64,000 bases of DNA. Source: Paralithodes platypus (Eukaryota > Arthropoda > Malacostraca > Decapoda > Lithodidae). A program made the position numbers and the translations under genes. How positions within the stretch are numbered: the first letter of the stretch is position 1; every line of letters starts with the position of its first letter. The stretch covers positions 36,987,313-37,051,312 of the forward strand of contig CM064572.1 in NCBI GenBank assembly GCA_032716605.1, written 5' to 3'. This document shows, in pieces, positions 11,024 through 22,164 of this stretch. The notes below the pieces were generated by a model. It was not told the origin of the DNA. It was given only the letters and a program-made list of their open reading frames with translations, and did no database searches.

Positions 11024-11511
11024 TTAACACCTTAAGAGCGGCCTATGCGGTTTATTTATGTGTACCGCCCAGCGGGGTGTTTTTAGCCAAAATAGGGCTG
11101 TTTACGTGATCATTTTCATGCCTAAATAAGACCCAGAACGTAAAACAAGTATCTATCCCTGAAAGGGCATAAACAGAGCTTTCGAATGACACCATAACGA
11201 TCCTTGTATGATGGATAGTTTTCTTGCAATAACCGTGCAACGCGAGTGCAAAAAGCAGGTAATTCGGTACTTTCGGTACATAATTGAGTATGTAGCGAGT
11301 GAGAGAGGGAGGAGGGAGCTGAGATTTGTGTCAGTAGGTTCGCCGCGGTGGTCTGGAGCAGTCATACGCTCGCTAGTCTCCTGCCACCACTTGTCTCTCT
11401 CTCTCAGCCACATTACGTGCTGAAATTGCCACTCGACCTATGTCGAGCGCCGCCACATAGTCCAGCTTTATTTAACTCGACTTAAGTGGTGAGCCGCTTT
11501 TTAAGGGTTAA
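11024..11511 (+). mobile_element. TTAA-flanked MITE, family 3, copy 1
   Basis: TTAA at 11024-11027 and 11508-11511. The left end is TTAACACCTTAAGAGCGG and the right end reversed is TTAACCCTTAAAAAGCGG. The interior is shared with 11527-12013 (inverted), 29590-30078 and 56611-57096: an AAACAAGTATCTATCCCTGA box, a GTAGCGAGTGAGAGAGGG box, an ACATTACGTGCTGAAATTG box and a CTCGACnTATGTCG palindrome. No transposase. It sits in what looks like the LINE 5' UTR upstream of 10987. Confidence 0.85.
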
Positions 11512-11526
11512 AACACTCAACTCACT

Positions 11527-12013
11527 TTAACCCATAACTAGCGGCGCGCAAAATAAGTCGAGTATAATAAATCTGGACTATCTGGCGGCGCTCGACATAT
11601 GTCGTGTGGCAATTTCAGCATGTAATGTTGCTGAGAGAGAGAGACAAGTGGTGGCAGGAGAGTAGCGAGCGTATGACTGCTCCAGACCACCGCGGCGAAC
11701 CTACTGACACGAATCCCACCTCCTCCCTCCCTCTCTCACTCGCTACATACGGAATTGTATGGGGAAAGTGCCGAATTACATGCTTTTTGCACTCGCGTTG
11801 CGCGGTTGTTGCAAGAAAACTAGCCATCATAAAAGGATCGTTATGGTGTCATTGGAAAGCTCTGTTTATGCCCTTTCAGAGATAGATACTTGTTTTACGC
11901 TCTGGGTCTTATTTAGGCATGAAAATGATCACGTAAACAGCCCTATTTTGGCTAAAAACACCCCGCTGGGCGGTACATATAAATAAACCGCTAGCCCACT
12001 AATCTAGTGTTAA
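11527..12013 (-). mobile_element. TTAA-flanked MITE, family 3, copy 2 (inverted)
   Basis: TTAA at 11527-11530 and 12010-12013. It is the same family as 11024-11511 in the opposite orientation, so the pair forms a ~990 bp inverted repeat with a 15 bp spacer. The flanks of both copies are repeats of AACACTTCACTCACTTTAA, so each copy entered an equivalent TTAA of a short tandem array. Confidence 0.85.
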
Positions 12014-12049
12014 AACACTTCACTCACTTTAAAAACACTTCAATCACTT

Positions 12050-12476
12050 CAACCGAAAACAAATATGTTGAAATACGCAGAAATAGGTTATCTGGGGTGA
12101 TAGCCTAACCGAAAACAAACATTTTGAGATACGTAGAATTAGGCCTCCAGGGGCGATAGCCTAACCAAAATGTTTTTAAAAATTGAAATACGCAGCAATA
12201 GGCTACCAGTGGAGATAGCCTAATCGAAGACAATTTATTATATTTGATGTACCTTATTTTTTTTTTTTTTTCTTAAATACGCAGTGATAGCCTAACTGAA
12301 AAAAAATAATAATAATACGCAGAAATAGACCACCAGGAGTGATGGCGTAACCGAAAATAAAAATGTTGAAATACGCAGAAATAGGCCACCAGCGTTGAAT
12401 AGCCTAACCGAAAAGAATAAAATTGAAATATGCAGAAATAGACTACCAGGTGTGATAACCTAACCTTAAACAAATA
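12050..12476. repeat. Minisatellite, ~58 bp unit, about 7.5 copies
   Basis: Units start near 12052, 12107, 12163, 12225, 12293, 12349, 12407 and 12464. The core is AACCGAAAACAAATA, then GAAATACGCAGAAATAGGC and CACCAGGGGTGATAGCCT. Copies have diverged and carry poly(T)/(A) expansions (12249-12270). It lies on the 5' side of the minus-strand LINE ORF1 at 10987, where some LINEs keep repeated promoter monomers. That role is speculative. Confidence 0.8.
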
Positions 12477-13865
12477 TATACTGTATATAACGGAATATGA
12501 AACTAAATATACAATTCACCAAATAGAGATTATATAAAAGTAAACTGTGACTGCACACAAGGGGTTAATATACTGTATCAACAGATGGCCCTGGTGTTGC
12601 TGTAGCCTAGTAAAGCAGTACTCTTTTTAGATAAAAAACAAAAGTGTATCAGTCAAAAAAAAAAAAAAAAAATTATCAGTCAAAGGTTACTACAAGATCG
12701 TGCAAGCAACAACTAAAATTACAGATATATATAGCTACAGTAGGATACTAAATACAATATCTACAAGAGTTACTAAGAAAAACAGATTGGCTGGCTATAG
12801 GCTAGGCTAGGTTTGGGTTAGGTTAAAAGCTTGGCAGGTTGGGTTAGGTTAGGTTAGTTTGTACAAATACCACCCTTAGCTTAAAGTAAAATCAGTATGA
12901 GGAGAAAAAGTCAAGAATATATCTAGGGGGAAAAGATAAATCAATGCACTTAAATTTGGTACAAAATTGGCTGGAGTTTAATATGTATAATAGGGATGGA
13001 TGTAGTTACCGGGTGTACCACTACCGACATACAACATAAATCATCTATAAACACTTATAAAAAAATAAATACTTATAAATCTATAATACTAGGTTAGGTT
13101 AGGTTAGGTTGTTTGGTCAGGGTAATGTATTTTTGTATTTAAAGGCAGTCAAAATAGACGGGAACATGATGGTGAGCGTCCACGTAGTGTAAACAAGACG
13201 GGCGGTACACCCGGTAACTACATTCTTGCCGTATAATCACCAAAAAAAGTTTGTTTACAAAATGGCGTAGGCGTTCGTCCCTGTAGATAGTTTAGATAGT
13301 AAACAATATTGTTAATTAGCAAATTAATATGCAAAGCTTTACTTACATACAAGGCAGTTAAATAGATACTTACTACAGTAGGTAATGGGTCAAATTAGGG
13401 GCTACGATTTTATATAAAATAATAAGAGAGCGTTTCGTTACAAAACAAAACAATAGATGGCGTTAGTGGCGCCCTGTCCGAGCAGGAGTCTTGTGAAAAA
13501 CACAAAGTTTATCAGTCAATATACAGCAACATATCGTGCAGTGTTACTTACTAAGCTACAGGATAGTTAAACGTGTTCTTAACCACCTTTCATGCACAAG
13601 AATGAAGAGGATGAGTAGTTAATACTCAAATTATGATCGAATATCGTGAGACCGTTGACGGAGCCTCTGCAGCGTCTGGCGGTAGCGAGAGGTGTCGAGA
13701 GTGTGTCTGTCTGTGTGTATGTGTGTGTGTGTCATTCATAACTGACTCGGAAAGTACGCTATAGGAATAGAATATAATATCCTAAAATTTACAAAGTTTT
13801 TTTACGTATAATGCAATTGGTAGTTATCACATTAATTACCCCCCCCCCCCCCAGTGCCATCATAT

Positions 13866-13907
<42 letters not shown>

Positions 13908-14170
13908 TGCAGTTAACACCTTCATTTTTTTTAGGAAGTATATTTGTTCTTGTTTTTTGTCTTTTCAGTAGAAGATTGTAATCAGTTTAAGAAGAGATGG
14001 GCTGTTTTTTATGCCCCCCCCCCCCCTTTCTTCCTCATGTTTAGCCCCATTAGCACGCTAGGACATACTACCACACCCACTAAATACTGTATATCCCCCT
14101 TGGAAGAAATTAACGAGAGAGTTCATGATAGAAAACGAAACAGAGGCCTGGCTGTGATAGAAAACTAGTA
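12477..14170. other. AT-rich DNA without recognisable genes; TTAGG-like stretches and microsatellites
   Basis: No plausible coding sequence. Short AGGTT/TTAGG runs occur at 12816-12857 and 13086-13111; TTAGG is the arthropod telomere motif. There is a weak TG tract near 13715, poly(C) at 13839-13852, (CT)n at 13868-13903 and poly(C) at 14015-14027. The 74-codon frame at 13944 is low complexity and not supported. Confidence 0.6.
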
Positions 14171-14173
14171 TTA

Positions 14174-14384
14174 AGCCGGTATCACACGAGCACATTTTCA
14201 CTCAACATTTAGCCTCAACACTGGTCTGGCAGCTTATGTGGTCAACATATATACTATTTCGGTTGCCTAAATTCATCTATCATCAGTCTAGTTTCCGATA
14301 CCAGAGCTAAATATTCCTAAAATGTTGCCAGAAAAATGTTGATCATCGAGTGTTGACTATAAAAGCTCTCGTGTGATACCGGCT
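14174..14384. mobile_element. MITE with TTA duplication, PIF/Harbinger-like
   Basis: TTA at 14171-14173 and 14385-14387 flanks a 211 bp element. Its ends AGCCGGTATCACACGAG and CTCGTGTGATACCGGCT are perfect inverted repeats. A 3 bp TWA duplication is the usual signature of PIF/Harbinger elements. No coding capacity. Internal palindromic CAACATT/AATGTTG motifs lie next to the termini. Confidence 0.8.
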
Positions 14385-14387
14385 TTA

Positions 14388-14970
14388 GAGGGAGGACTAA
14401 TGCAGATACCAAAAACTAGCGCCAACTCCACCGTGGCTATTTATTTGAATTATTTTGTAACATATTCCTTGTATCTTCATGGCCTTCAGCCATAAAGTTT
14501 CTCTAAATTGTGGGTACCGTAATTGTTCAGTTCCGGGGGGGGGGGGGGGGGGGATCCAAGGGGAGTGTCGGGGATGGGAGGGGTACCATATCTTCCCCTC
14601 CAAGCTTTCTTATTTGCCTAGATCTAACAACAAAACAAAGATAAAATCGTCTAGTGATAGCCATAATGAACGGAAGAAAAGATTTATAGTGCTGAATATA
14701 GTGGATTTTATAATAGTAGGGGCTATTAAACTGCACTCTATATCCTCGTTTCCTTTATTATTATCTAAGACCCATCCCCCCCCCCCCCCCCCGCTCCCCT
14801 TCCTCCAATCTTTCTTTTTTGCCTTGATCTAAAAAATAAAGTTCATCGCACAAGTTGAGGAAGGGCAGATGAGATATGCAAATTTTATGCAGGGGGAAAA
14901 TAAAAGTTTTTGAGTTTTAAAGATTTTCCCCTCACTAGCCACTGAGGGGTTAGAGGCGAGCGTATTTCTC
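14388..14970. other. Non-coding region with poly(G)/poly(C) tracts
   Basis: Poly(G) is near 14535-14553 and poly(C) near 14777-14792. Each lies near a copy of a CTTTCTTnTTTGCCTnGATCTAA box (about 14606 and 14812), so a ~200 bp segment may be an imperfect repeat. Nothing else recognised. Confidence 0.5.
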
Positions 14971-15320
14971 TTAAGGGAGTAGTGCTTGTTCTTGACCCCC
15001 TTCTCCCTCATGTTTAGCATATTAGTTTTGAGATTTTAAGACCGTTGGCCCATTATTTTGGGGATCCTAACACCTGTCTCCACATTTCATTGTCAATTGT
15101 AGGACTTTTTGTGCAATTTAGGTTTCGATTTTTTTCCTGGCGAGCGATAGCGAGCTTGTAATTCTAAGAGGAATCGGCCTTCGGCCGGGACATTTTTCTA
15201 CCGAAAAATTTACATTTATCTTGAAAGTTTTTTTTTTTTTTTTCTAAGCTTGATGGAGGTCTAGCGTGGAAACTATAAAATAAATGAATACATGAATTAA
15301 AAGGTATTATAATCGCCAAA
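14971..15320 (-). repeat. TTAA-type dispersed repeat, family 2
   Basis: It starts with TTAAGGGAG at 14971 and carries the family modules in reverse order: CCCCCTTCTCCCTCATGTTTAG, CCTGGCGAGCGATAGCGAGC, CGGCCTTCGGCCG, TTTTTCTACCGAAAAAT and GATGGAGGTCTAGCG. The distal TTAA end cannot be located with confidence. Confidence 0.65.
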
Positions 15321-15639
15321 GTAATGGGGTGAACGTCGTAAAATATCAAAAGTAAGAGAGTTAAAATATGAGTGCAAAGGGGGTCCACCCCCCCCCCCTC
15401 CTCTCTCTCTCTCACACACTCACTCACTCACTCACTCTCTCTCTCTTTCTCTCTCATTTAATATTCTCTATTAGCTACCATCGTCGTCAATGCAATATTT
15501 TTAGATCGATTGTTTCATATATATAAGTAACACCCCGTTCTTAACATTAATCATCAATTACAAACTCCAATGTACTTGAATAAACTAATGAAAGCATATG
15601 GTCCTCCCGGGATTCCAACTCAGGACACCACACCCAGGA

Positions 15640-15950
15640 CACAAGCACCTAGTTTCCTCCCTACACCTCCATCAAACTTAAAAAACAAACAAATCCATTA
15701 GACCCCCCTGCTAGATTAATGTGTACATTTCTCGGTAGGGCCGGTTCTTCCAAAATTACAGGCTCACTTTCGTTCGCCAGGAAAAAAATCAGTACCTAAA
15801 TAGCACGAAAGGTCTTAATATTGACAAAGAAATGGGGCGAAAGGTCTTAAAATCGGCAAACTATTAGGCCGAACGTCATGAAATCTGAAAACTAATGGGA
15901 CTAAACATGCGGGAGAAGGGGGACCAGAGAAGCGACCCATCTCCCCTTAA
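15640..15950 (+). repeat. TTAA-type dispersed repeat, family 2
   Basis: It carries CACCTCCATCAAACTT, GTACATTTCTCGGTAG, CGCCAGGAAAAAAATC, GCACGAAAGGTCTTAA and GGGAGAAGGGGGACCAG in order and ends CATCTCCCCTTAA at 15950. It is the same end as the 53795 copy. The left end has degraded. A GA/CT microsatellite with poly(C) lies upstream at 15388-15450. Confidence 0.65.
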
Positions 15951-16196
15951 TGGGATCCGAACACCGGGGCCCCTTTAGTTTTTCTTACATATTTTTGTAT
16001 CGATCTCATTATCGGCGGGTTTGGGCTATGGGTTATTATAGTTATACCTTCCTTTCTGCCTTCTTTCTCTCGCTCTCTCTATCTCTCTCTCTTTCTCTCC
16101 ATTGTCATTCATCCTGTTAATCGCTGAAGGATTCCACGGGTAATTAAACCAAATGTCGGGCTGGTTCTGGTCTTCAGTTCCACAAGGAGAGAGAGA
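15951..16196. repeat. Short (CT)n tract and dispersed repeat next to the solo LTR
   Basis: A CT-rich stretch lies at 16060-16100. The sequence GGTAATTAAACCAAATGTCG at about 16138 recurs at about 20641 within a longer related stretch, in both cases followed by a GA-rich tract. The solo LTR entered the GA tract of this copy. Confidence 0.6.
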
Positions 16197-16200
16197 GAAG

Positions 16201-18053
16201 TGTGACGCATGTCCAGTGTGAGCATGCTGTACAGAACGCCTAGTCATGCCCCACTCTCGCTAGGATCGTCAGGGCAGGAACTTTGGCTGTAGTCTATGTA
16301 GAGTTTCCTAACTTAGTTCATGTGAGCCGTTGTACTATAAGTATAATGAATATGTATTTTGTTTTCATCTGAGTCAACGAGTTCTATTTTATATCATTAG
16401 TTATAAGTATTGTGTGTAAAACTTATTTGTAATGATGGGAGGAGAAACAGCCACAGTTGGGGGTCAGTGGGTGCGCCAGGCGGGAGGTGGGCCTAATTCA
16501 CTAGCACTCCCCCCCCCCCCCCCTCAGTGCTAGGGGAGCCTTTGTCTATCTAAGAGGAGAGAGAGAAATTACGTAATGGTTGTCAGTGGGCGGTCCTTAG
16601 TAGTTCACATTGGGCTCACTAGAGGGCCGGGTATAAAAGAGAAGTCTAGCCATTTTTTCATCAGAACTCATTAGGCAGAGCGACTTCTCATTTCCCTTGC
16701 TAACTATATATATTCTTCTGACTGATGTGAACTTTCTCTACTACCTTACATTCTTATCTCCTCTTTTCCCTACCCTTTTTAACTTCCATGGTCCCGTTGG
16801 TGCAGAGCTAGTCAGCCAACGTATTATCGCTTGAGTTCTCACGAGATACTTGCTTATTAGATAGCCTATTTTGGAAAGGTTAACTTAGAATAGGATTGAT
16901 TTATGTTTGTTGCACTTGTATATGCATTTCCCTGTGTGTTATTATTATTATTCCTGTTTTCTGCTAGTCTAGGTAATGCTAGACTGGGGTAAGGCTTTTC
17001 TGTGTTACGAGTTGTTGTTTGATGCAGTGGTTAAGCGATAAACCTGCATACTCGTTTCGGTTCAGTGAAGCCTAGGTTGTCTTCGCGGCTGACTGTGTTG
17101 AGTTAATAATTTACAGTGCGTGAGGGCAAGAGCCTAACCACCCTGTATTTTATTATCAGTTTGTTTTTACACTGTCAAGGAGCCGGGAGAAAACCAGATA
17201 CAAGGGATCTGGATTTCTCAAAGTGCACTTGTTAGTTTTAACGTAATACTTTAAACAGTTGTGAGGACTTCGCTAGGCTACGAGCCGTTTTTGCTCAGTC
17301 ACTGCTACCTTTTGCCCACAGTACCCCAGCTAGACTTTACTCGATTAGTAGATACAGAATAGTATTGAAGCTTTCCTTATGTATGATATTGTTTATGCAC
17401 TATTGATTTCATGTGTTGCAAGCTTGGCTACTTTAGTGATTAGTGGCCCACGAGCACAATCCGAGTAGGCTATTGCCGTTGCATTTGCGGAGTACTTCTT
17501 TTTAATGTTTGCCATTTACTATTGCATATTCTTTTAATTATTCTTATGCCAATTTAAACCTTTAATAGTATTTAATTGCCAGTGTTTTTGCTTATTGAAT
17601 TACTGTTCAAAATCCGATACGTACTTCTTATGAGCATCCGAGAAGCATCTAACTTTTTTCAGAAGATTCCTTGCTCGATGCTTAAGGACTATTAATTAAC
17701 GTAACGTAATAGTGCCGATCCGAAGTAGAGGGTGGAGGACTTCTTAAGTTCTTAGTCAAGGGTGGATTACTTCGGCTTCGGCCAACACTATTCTTTGGTG
17801 TTGTTGTTTCTTACTTCATTGTTTGATTGTTGACCAGACTAGATAATTCCTGTCTCTTTATTAGTCTGTTGTTGAACACTAGTACCGAGTTCTTGTATAC
17901 CCCGTTATAGCAGATTGAACTCTGGAGGGTATTGGTGTTTTTTGTTCGGCTGGCAGTACTCAGGAGTTGGGATCATGTGTTTCCGTTGTGGCAGCGAGCC
18001 GTACTCGAGTCCTGATTGAGAGCCCTTGTGAACCCGAGTGCCAGTTCGTAACA
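16201..18053 (+). repeat. Solo Gypsy (Gmr1-like) LTR
   Basis: It starts TGTGACGCATG and ends TTCGTAACA, flanked by GAAG at 16197-16200 and 18054-18057. It matches the LTRs at 35945-37806 and 43529-45386 (opposite strand) over the full 1.85 kb, with a few indels and substitutions. No internal region follows, so it arose by LTR-LTR recombination. It still carries the LTR TATA box (16632-16638). Confidence 0.93.
16632..16638 (+). promoter_or_regulatory. TATA box of the solo LTR
   Basis: TATAAAA in GGGTATAAAAGAG, with a TCAGAACTCATT initiator-like sequence about 28 bp downstream. The same pair is conserved in both full-length LTRs, which supports it as the element's core promoter. Confidence 0.65.
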
Positions 18054-18171
18054 GAAGGTGAGAGAGAGTGTGAGTGTGAGAGAGAGAGGTGGGGGGGGGG
18101 GAGGATAGAAAGGATATATAATAAAAGAGAGAGAAAGACAGAGAGAGAGAGTGTGTGAGTGATATATAGTT
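18054..18171. repeat. (GA)n-rich microsatellite
   Basis: Interrupted GA/GT and poly(G) tracts follow the solo LTR. No coding content; open frames here are repeat artefacts. Confidence 0.8.
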
Positions 18172-18720
18172 ACAATGAGTTAGAAGGAATAGCTAGTATC
18201 TCAAGAGACCTTGCGGTCCATTCCGAGGAGATACTCGAAGTGGAAGGAGGGAGACTGTTCAGTGCACTACACTCCTACAAAGTGTGCAAAATACTATCTA
18301 CTCTCTTCTTGAACTGCTCTACTGAAGAACTGTTTACAACTTCGGAGGGAAGTTTATTTCAGGTAGAACAGATCTTATATGTGAAGAGGTTTTCACAAGT
18401 ACTAGTGCTGAACCTTTTCAATTCTAATTTCCAGCCATGGTTGCGTGTTGTATTCATATTGAAGCTAAACATTTGGCTGTAATCCACATTGTCAAACCCA
18501 TTAAGTATTTTAAAAACTTCAATGAGCTGACCTCGTAGTCTGCGTGTCTCCAACGGTAAGAGATTAAGAGCTCTCAACCGGTCCTCGTAGCTCATTCTTC
18601 TAAGCGATAGAATAAGCTTTGTAGCCCTAACTTGTAATATTTCTAGTCGCTCTATATATTTCCTGAGTGCTGTAGACCAGAATTGAACAGCATACTCCAG
18701 GAGAGAGAAAGAGAGACAAA
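18172..18720 (-). pseudogene. CR1/L2-like LINE ORF2 C-terminal fragment
   Basis: The minus-strand frame reads YAVQFWSTALRKYIERLEIL, then RATKLILSLRRMSYEDRL, LLPLETRRLRGQLIEVFKIL and ENLFTYKI. This is the conserved C-terminal region after the RT core of CR1/L2-class LINEs. It is 5'-truncated in a GA tract and lacks the polymerase motifs. Its 3' end contains GACCGCAAGGTC, the short box shared by several LINE-like fragments here. Confidence 0.75.
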
Positions 18721-18911
18721 CAGACAGTGAGTGATTGAGTGAAGCTACACAAGAAATTACCCCCCTCCCCCCCTTACAAAAGTAGTGGCTTAATTTGGAA
18801 TTATATTCCATCCACCACCACCCGCTCCGACTCGTGGTCACGTAGCTAGATACCATACACACATACAGCTCACACACAAACACTAGCAACTAAGTACTAG
18901 AAAAGGATACT

Positions 18912-19205
18912 TGAAATCTGGGGTACATTTAAGGCCTCACTGAATAAACAATTAGTTGACTGTTTCAAGATATTAAACGGCTCTGACAAAATTGATGTAG
19001 ATTCACTGTTCAAATGCAATAATAGTTCATCAACTCGGGGAAATGTAATTAGAAATCAGGAGGGCGAATCTTGATGTCACAAAGCATTTCTTCACCTACA
19101 GTGTGGTCAACAAACTGCAAGAGAAGTGGTACAATGTAATACAATTGACAAATTCAAAAGGAATCTAGACATCCATTTCGAGGAGGTTGGAGTATTATAA
19201 GTAAC
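18912..19205 (+). pseudogene. LINE ORF2 C-terminal fragment, plus strand, decayed
   Basis: Pieces such as VDCFKILNGSDKID and FFTYSVVN, spread over shifted frames, match the 3' end of the LINE at 22165-22472 (ECFKILKSFDKVD, FFTYSVVTEW). It ends in a (TA)n tract. It is head-to-head with the fragment at 18172-18720. No intact frame. Confidence 0.65.
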
Positions 19206-19326
19206 ACAAATAAGTAAATATATATATATTATATATATTAATAATGACAAAAAAAGGTTAAGCATTAGTAGCATACAATATTTCTCAACTTCCTTCTTTA
19301 CTATGAATTTCCCAGTAGAAATGTTC

Positions 19327-20428
19327 CCAGTCTGCTGGGGGCCTTGTTTCCAGTCTGCTGGGGGCCTTGTTTCCAGTCTGCTGGGGGCCTTGTTTCCAGT
19401 CTGCTGGGGGCCTTGTTCCCAGTCTGCTGGGGGCCTTGTTTCCAGTCTGCTGGGGGCCTTGTTCCCAGTCTGCTGGGGGCCTTGTTCCCAGTCTGCTGGG
19501 GGCCTTGTTCCCAGTCTGCTGGGGGCCTTGTTTCCAGTCTGCTGGGGGCCTTGTTCCCAGTCTGCTGGGGGCCTTGTTCCCAGTCTGCTGGGGGCCTTGT
19601 TCCCAGTCTGCTGGGGCCTTGTTTCCAGTCTGCTGGGGGCCTTGTTCCAGTCTGCTGGGGGCCTTGTTTCCAGTCTGCTGGGGGCCTTGTTCCCAGTCTG
19701 CTGGGGGCCTTGTTCCCAGTCTGCTGGGGGCCTTGTTCCCAGTCTGCTGGGGGCCTTGTTTCCAGTCTGCTGGGGGCCTTGTTCCCAGTCTGCTGGGGCC
19801 TTGTTCCCAGTCTGCTGGGGGCCTTGTTCCCAGTCTGCTGGGGGCCTTGTTCCCAGTCTGCTGGGGGCCTTGTTCCCAGTCTGCTGGGGGCCTTGTTCCC
19901 AGTCTGCTGGGGGCCTTGTTTCCAGTCTGCTGGGGGCCTTGTTCCCAGTCTGCTGGGGGCCTTGTTCCCAGTCTGCTGGGGGCCTTGTTCCCAGTCTGCT
20001 GGGGGCCTTGTTCCCAGTCTGCTGGGGGCCTTGTTCCCAGTCTGCTGGGGGCCTTGTTCCCAGTCTGCTGGGGGCCTTGTTCCCAGTCTGCTGGGGGCCT
20101 TGTTCCCAGTCTGCTGGGGGCCTTGTTTCCAGTCTGCTGGGGGCCTTGTTCCCAGTCTGCTGGGGGCCTTGTTCCCAGTCTGCTGGGGGCCTTGTTCCCA
20201 GTCTGCTGGGGGCCTTGTTCCCAGTCTGCTGGGGGCCTTGTTCCCAGTCTGCTGGGGGCCTTGTTCCCAGTCTGCTGGGGGCCTTGTTCCCAGTCTGCTG
20301 GGGGCCTTGTTCCCAGTCTGCTGGGGGCCTTGTTCCCAGTCTGCTGGGGGCCTTGTTCCCAGTCTGCTGGGGGCCTTGTTCCCAGTCTGCTGGGGGCCTT
20401 GTTCCCAGTCTGCTGGGGGCCTTGTTTC
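19327..20428. repeat. 23 bp minisatellite, 48 units
   Basis: The unit is CCCAGTCTGCTGGGGGCCTTGTT, with variants TTTCCAG for TTCCCAG, three units with four instead of five G or one base lost, and otherwise near identity. Because 23 is not divisible by 3 and the unit lacks stops in most phases, long Pro/Gly-rich or SLLGALFPVCWGP-type open frames exist in several phases on both strands. None has an independent start or homology. Each unit contains CCCAG-TCTG-CTGGG, a 5 bp stem with a 4 nt loop. Confidence 0.97.
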
Positions 20429-21350
<922 letters not shown>

Positions 21351-21351
21351 A

Positions 21352-21600
21352 TAGGGGAGGTGTGGCAGAGTGGTCTTGCCACTGGACTGGTAATCCAATG
21401 GACCCGGGTTCGAATCCCAATATGTCAATGGGAAGATATTATTGGGATGGAATTTGTGCTGTACCTAGTTTCAGTGCATTACCACAGCACACCGAAATGC
21501 CAAAACAAAATACCCTCATTGTTCCCTGATTAAATAGCACTGTATGAATATTCCCATATTCAAAATATGCTACAGGGGTGCAATGCCTAGTGAGTTAATT
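21352..21600 (+). mobile_element. Candidate tRNA-derived SINE
   Basis: The head at 21355-21420 has an A-box-like TGGCAGAGTGG and a perfect B box GGTTCGAATCC at standard spacing, plus an anticodon-like arm around CTGGTAA. The acceptor stem does not pair, so it is not a functional tRNA. A ~180 bp unrelated body follows. It is flanked by (TA)n on the left and further repeats on the right. Pol III box content supports a SINE; the 3' end is unclear. Confidence 0.55.
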
Positions 21601-22059
21601 GCTCAATAGGTGGCGTTCTGAGAGTGAAGGTCCGAGCCTGGGGAGTGAGACTGTGAAGCGCAGGGGCGAAGCAGCTTCAGAGATGGAGTTGGGTTCGAGC
21701 CGGGAAAAGGTGCTTCGCATGTCTCACTCCCTAGACTGGAACAAGACCTCACGGGCCTCACCGTGTGCAGCGGTAGAGTGTAAAGGCTATCTGCCTATGC
21801 CCGAGAGGGAGTAGTTGGAATATAGAAAAAAAAAATAAAAAAAATAAATAAAAAAAAATACAGTACATATATATATATATATATATATATGCAGTACATA
21901 ATATATACACATACATACATATACATACATATACACATACATGCATATAGGCTATACACATACATACATAATACACATTTTGTACATATACTGTATACAC
22001 ACATATACGCATACATATATACATGTACATACAGCACATGTATGCACAAATACATACAT

Positions 22060-22139
<80 letters not shown>

Positions 22140-22164
22140 TACCGGTATATATATTATTGTTTTT
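21601..22164. repeat. Non-coding stretch and (TA)/(CATA) microsatellites
   Basis: 21601-21800 holds a partial hairpin (GGGGAGTGAGAC with GTCTCACTCCCTAG) of unknown origin. (A)n-rich sequence, TA repeats at 21866-21888 and 22058-22136, and TACATA repeats follow. The minus-strand LINE at 22165 has its 3' end here. Confidence 0.75.

Noticed and set aside
11153..11885. Frames of 70-93 codons in family-3 MITEs, similar between copies
   Set aside because: Similarity reflects DNA copies. The translated pattern is not preserved in the copies at 29720 and 56861, and no transposase motif is present.
19327..20428. Possible CRISPR-like array
   Set aside because: Units are contiguous without unique spacers, and the context is eukaryotic retroelement DNA.
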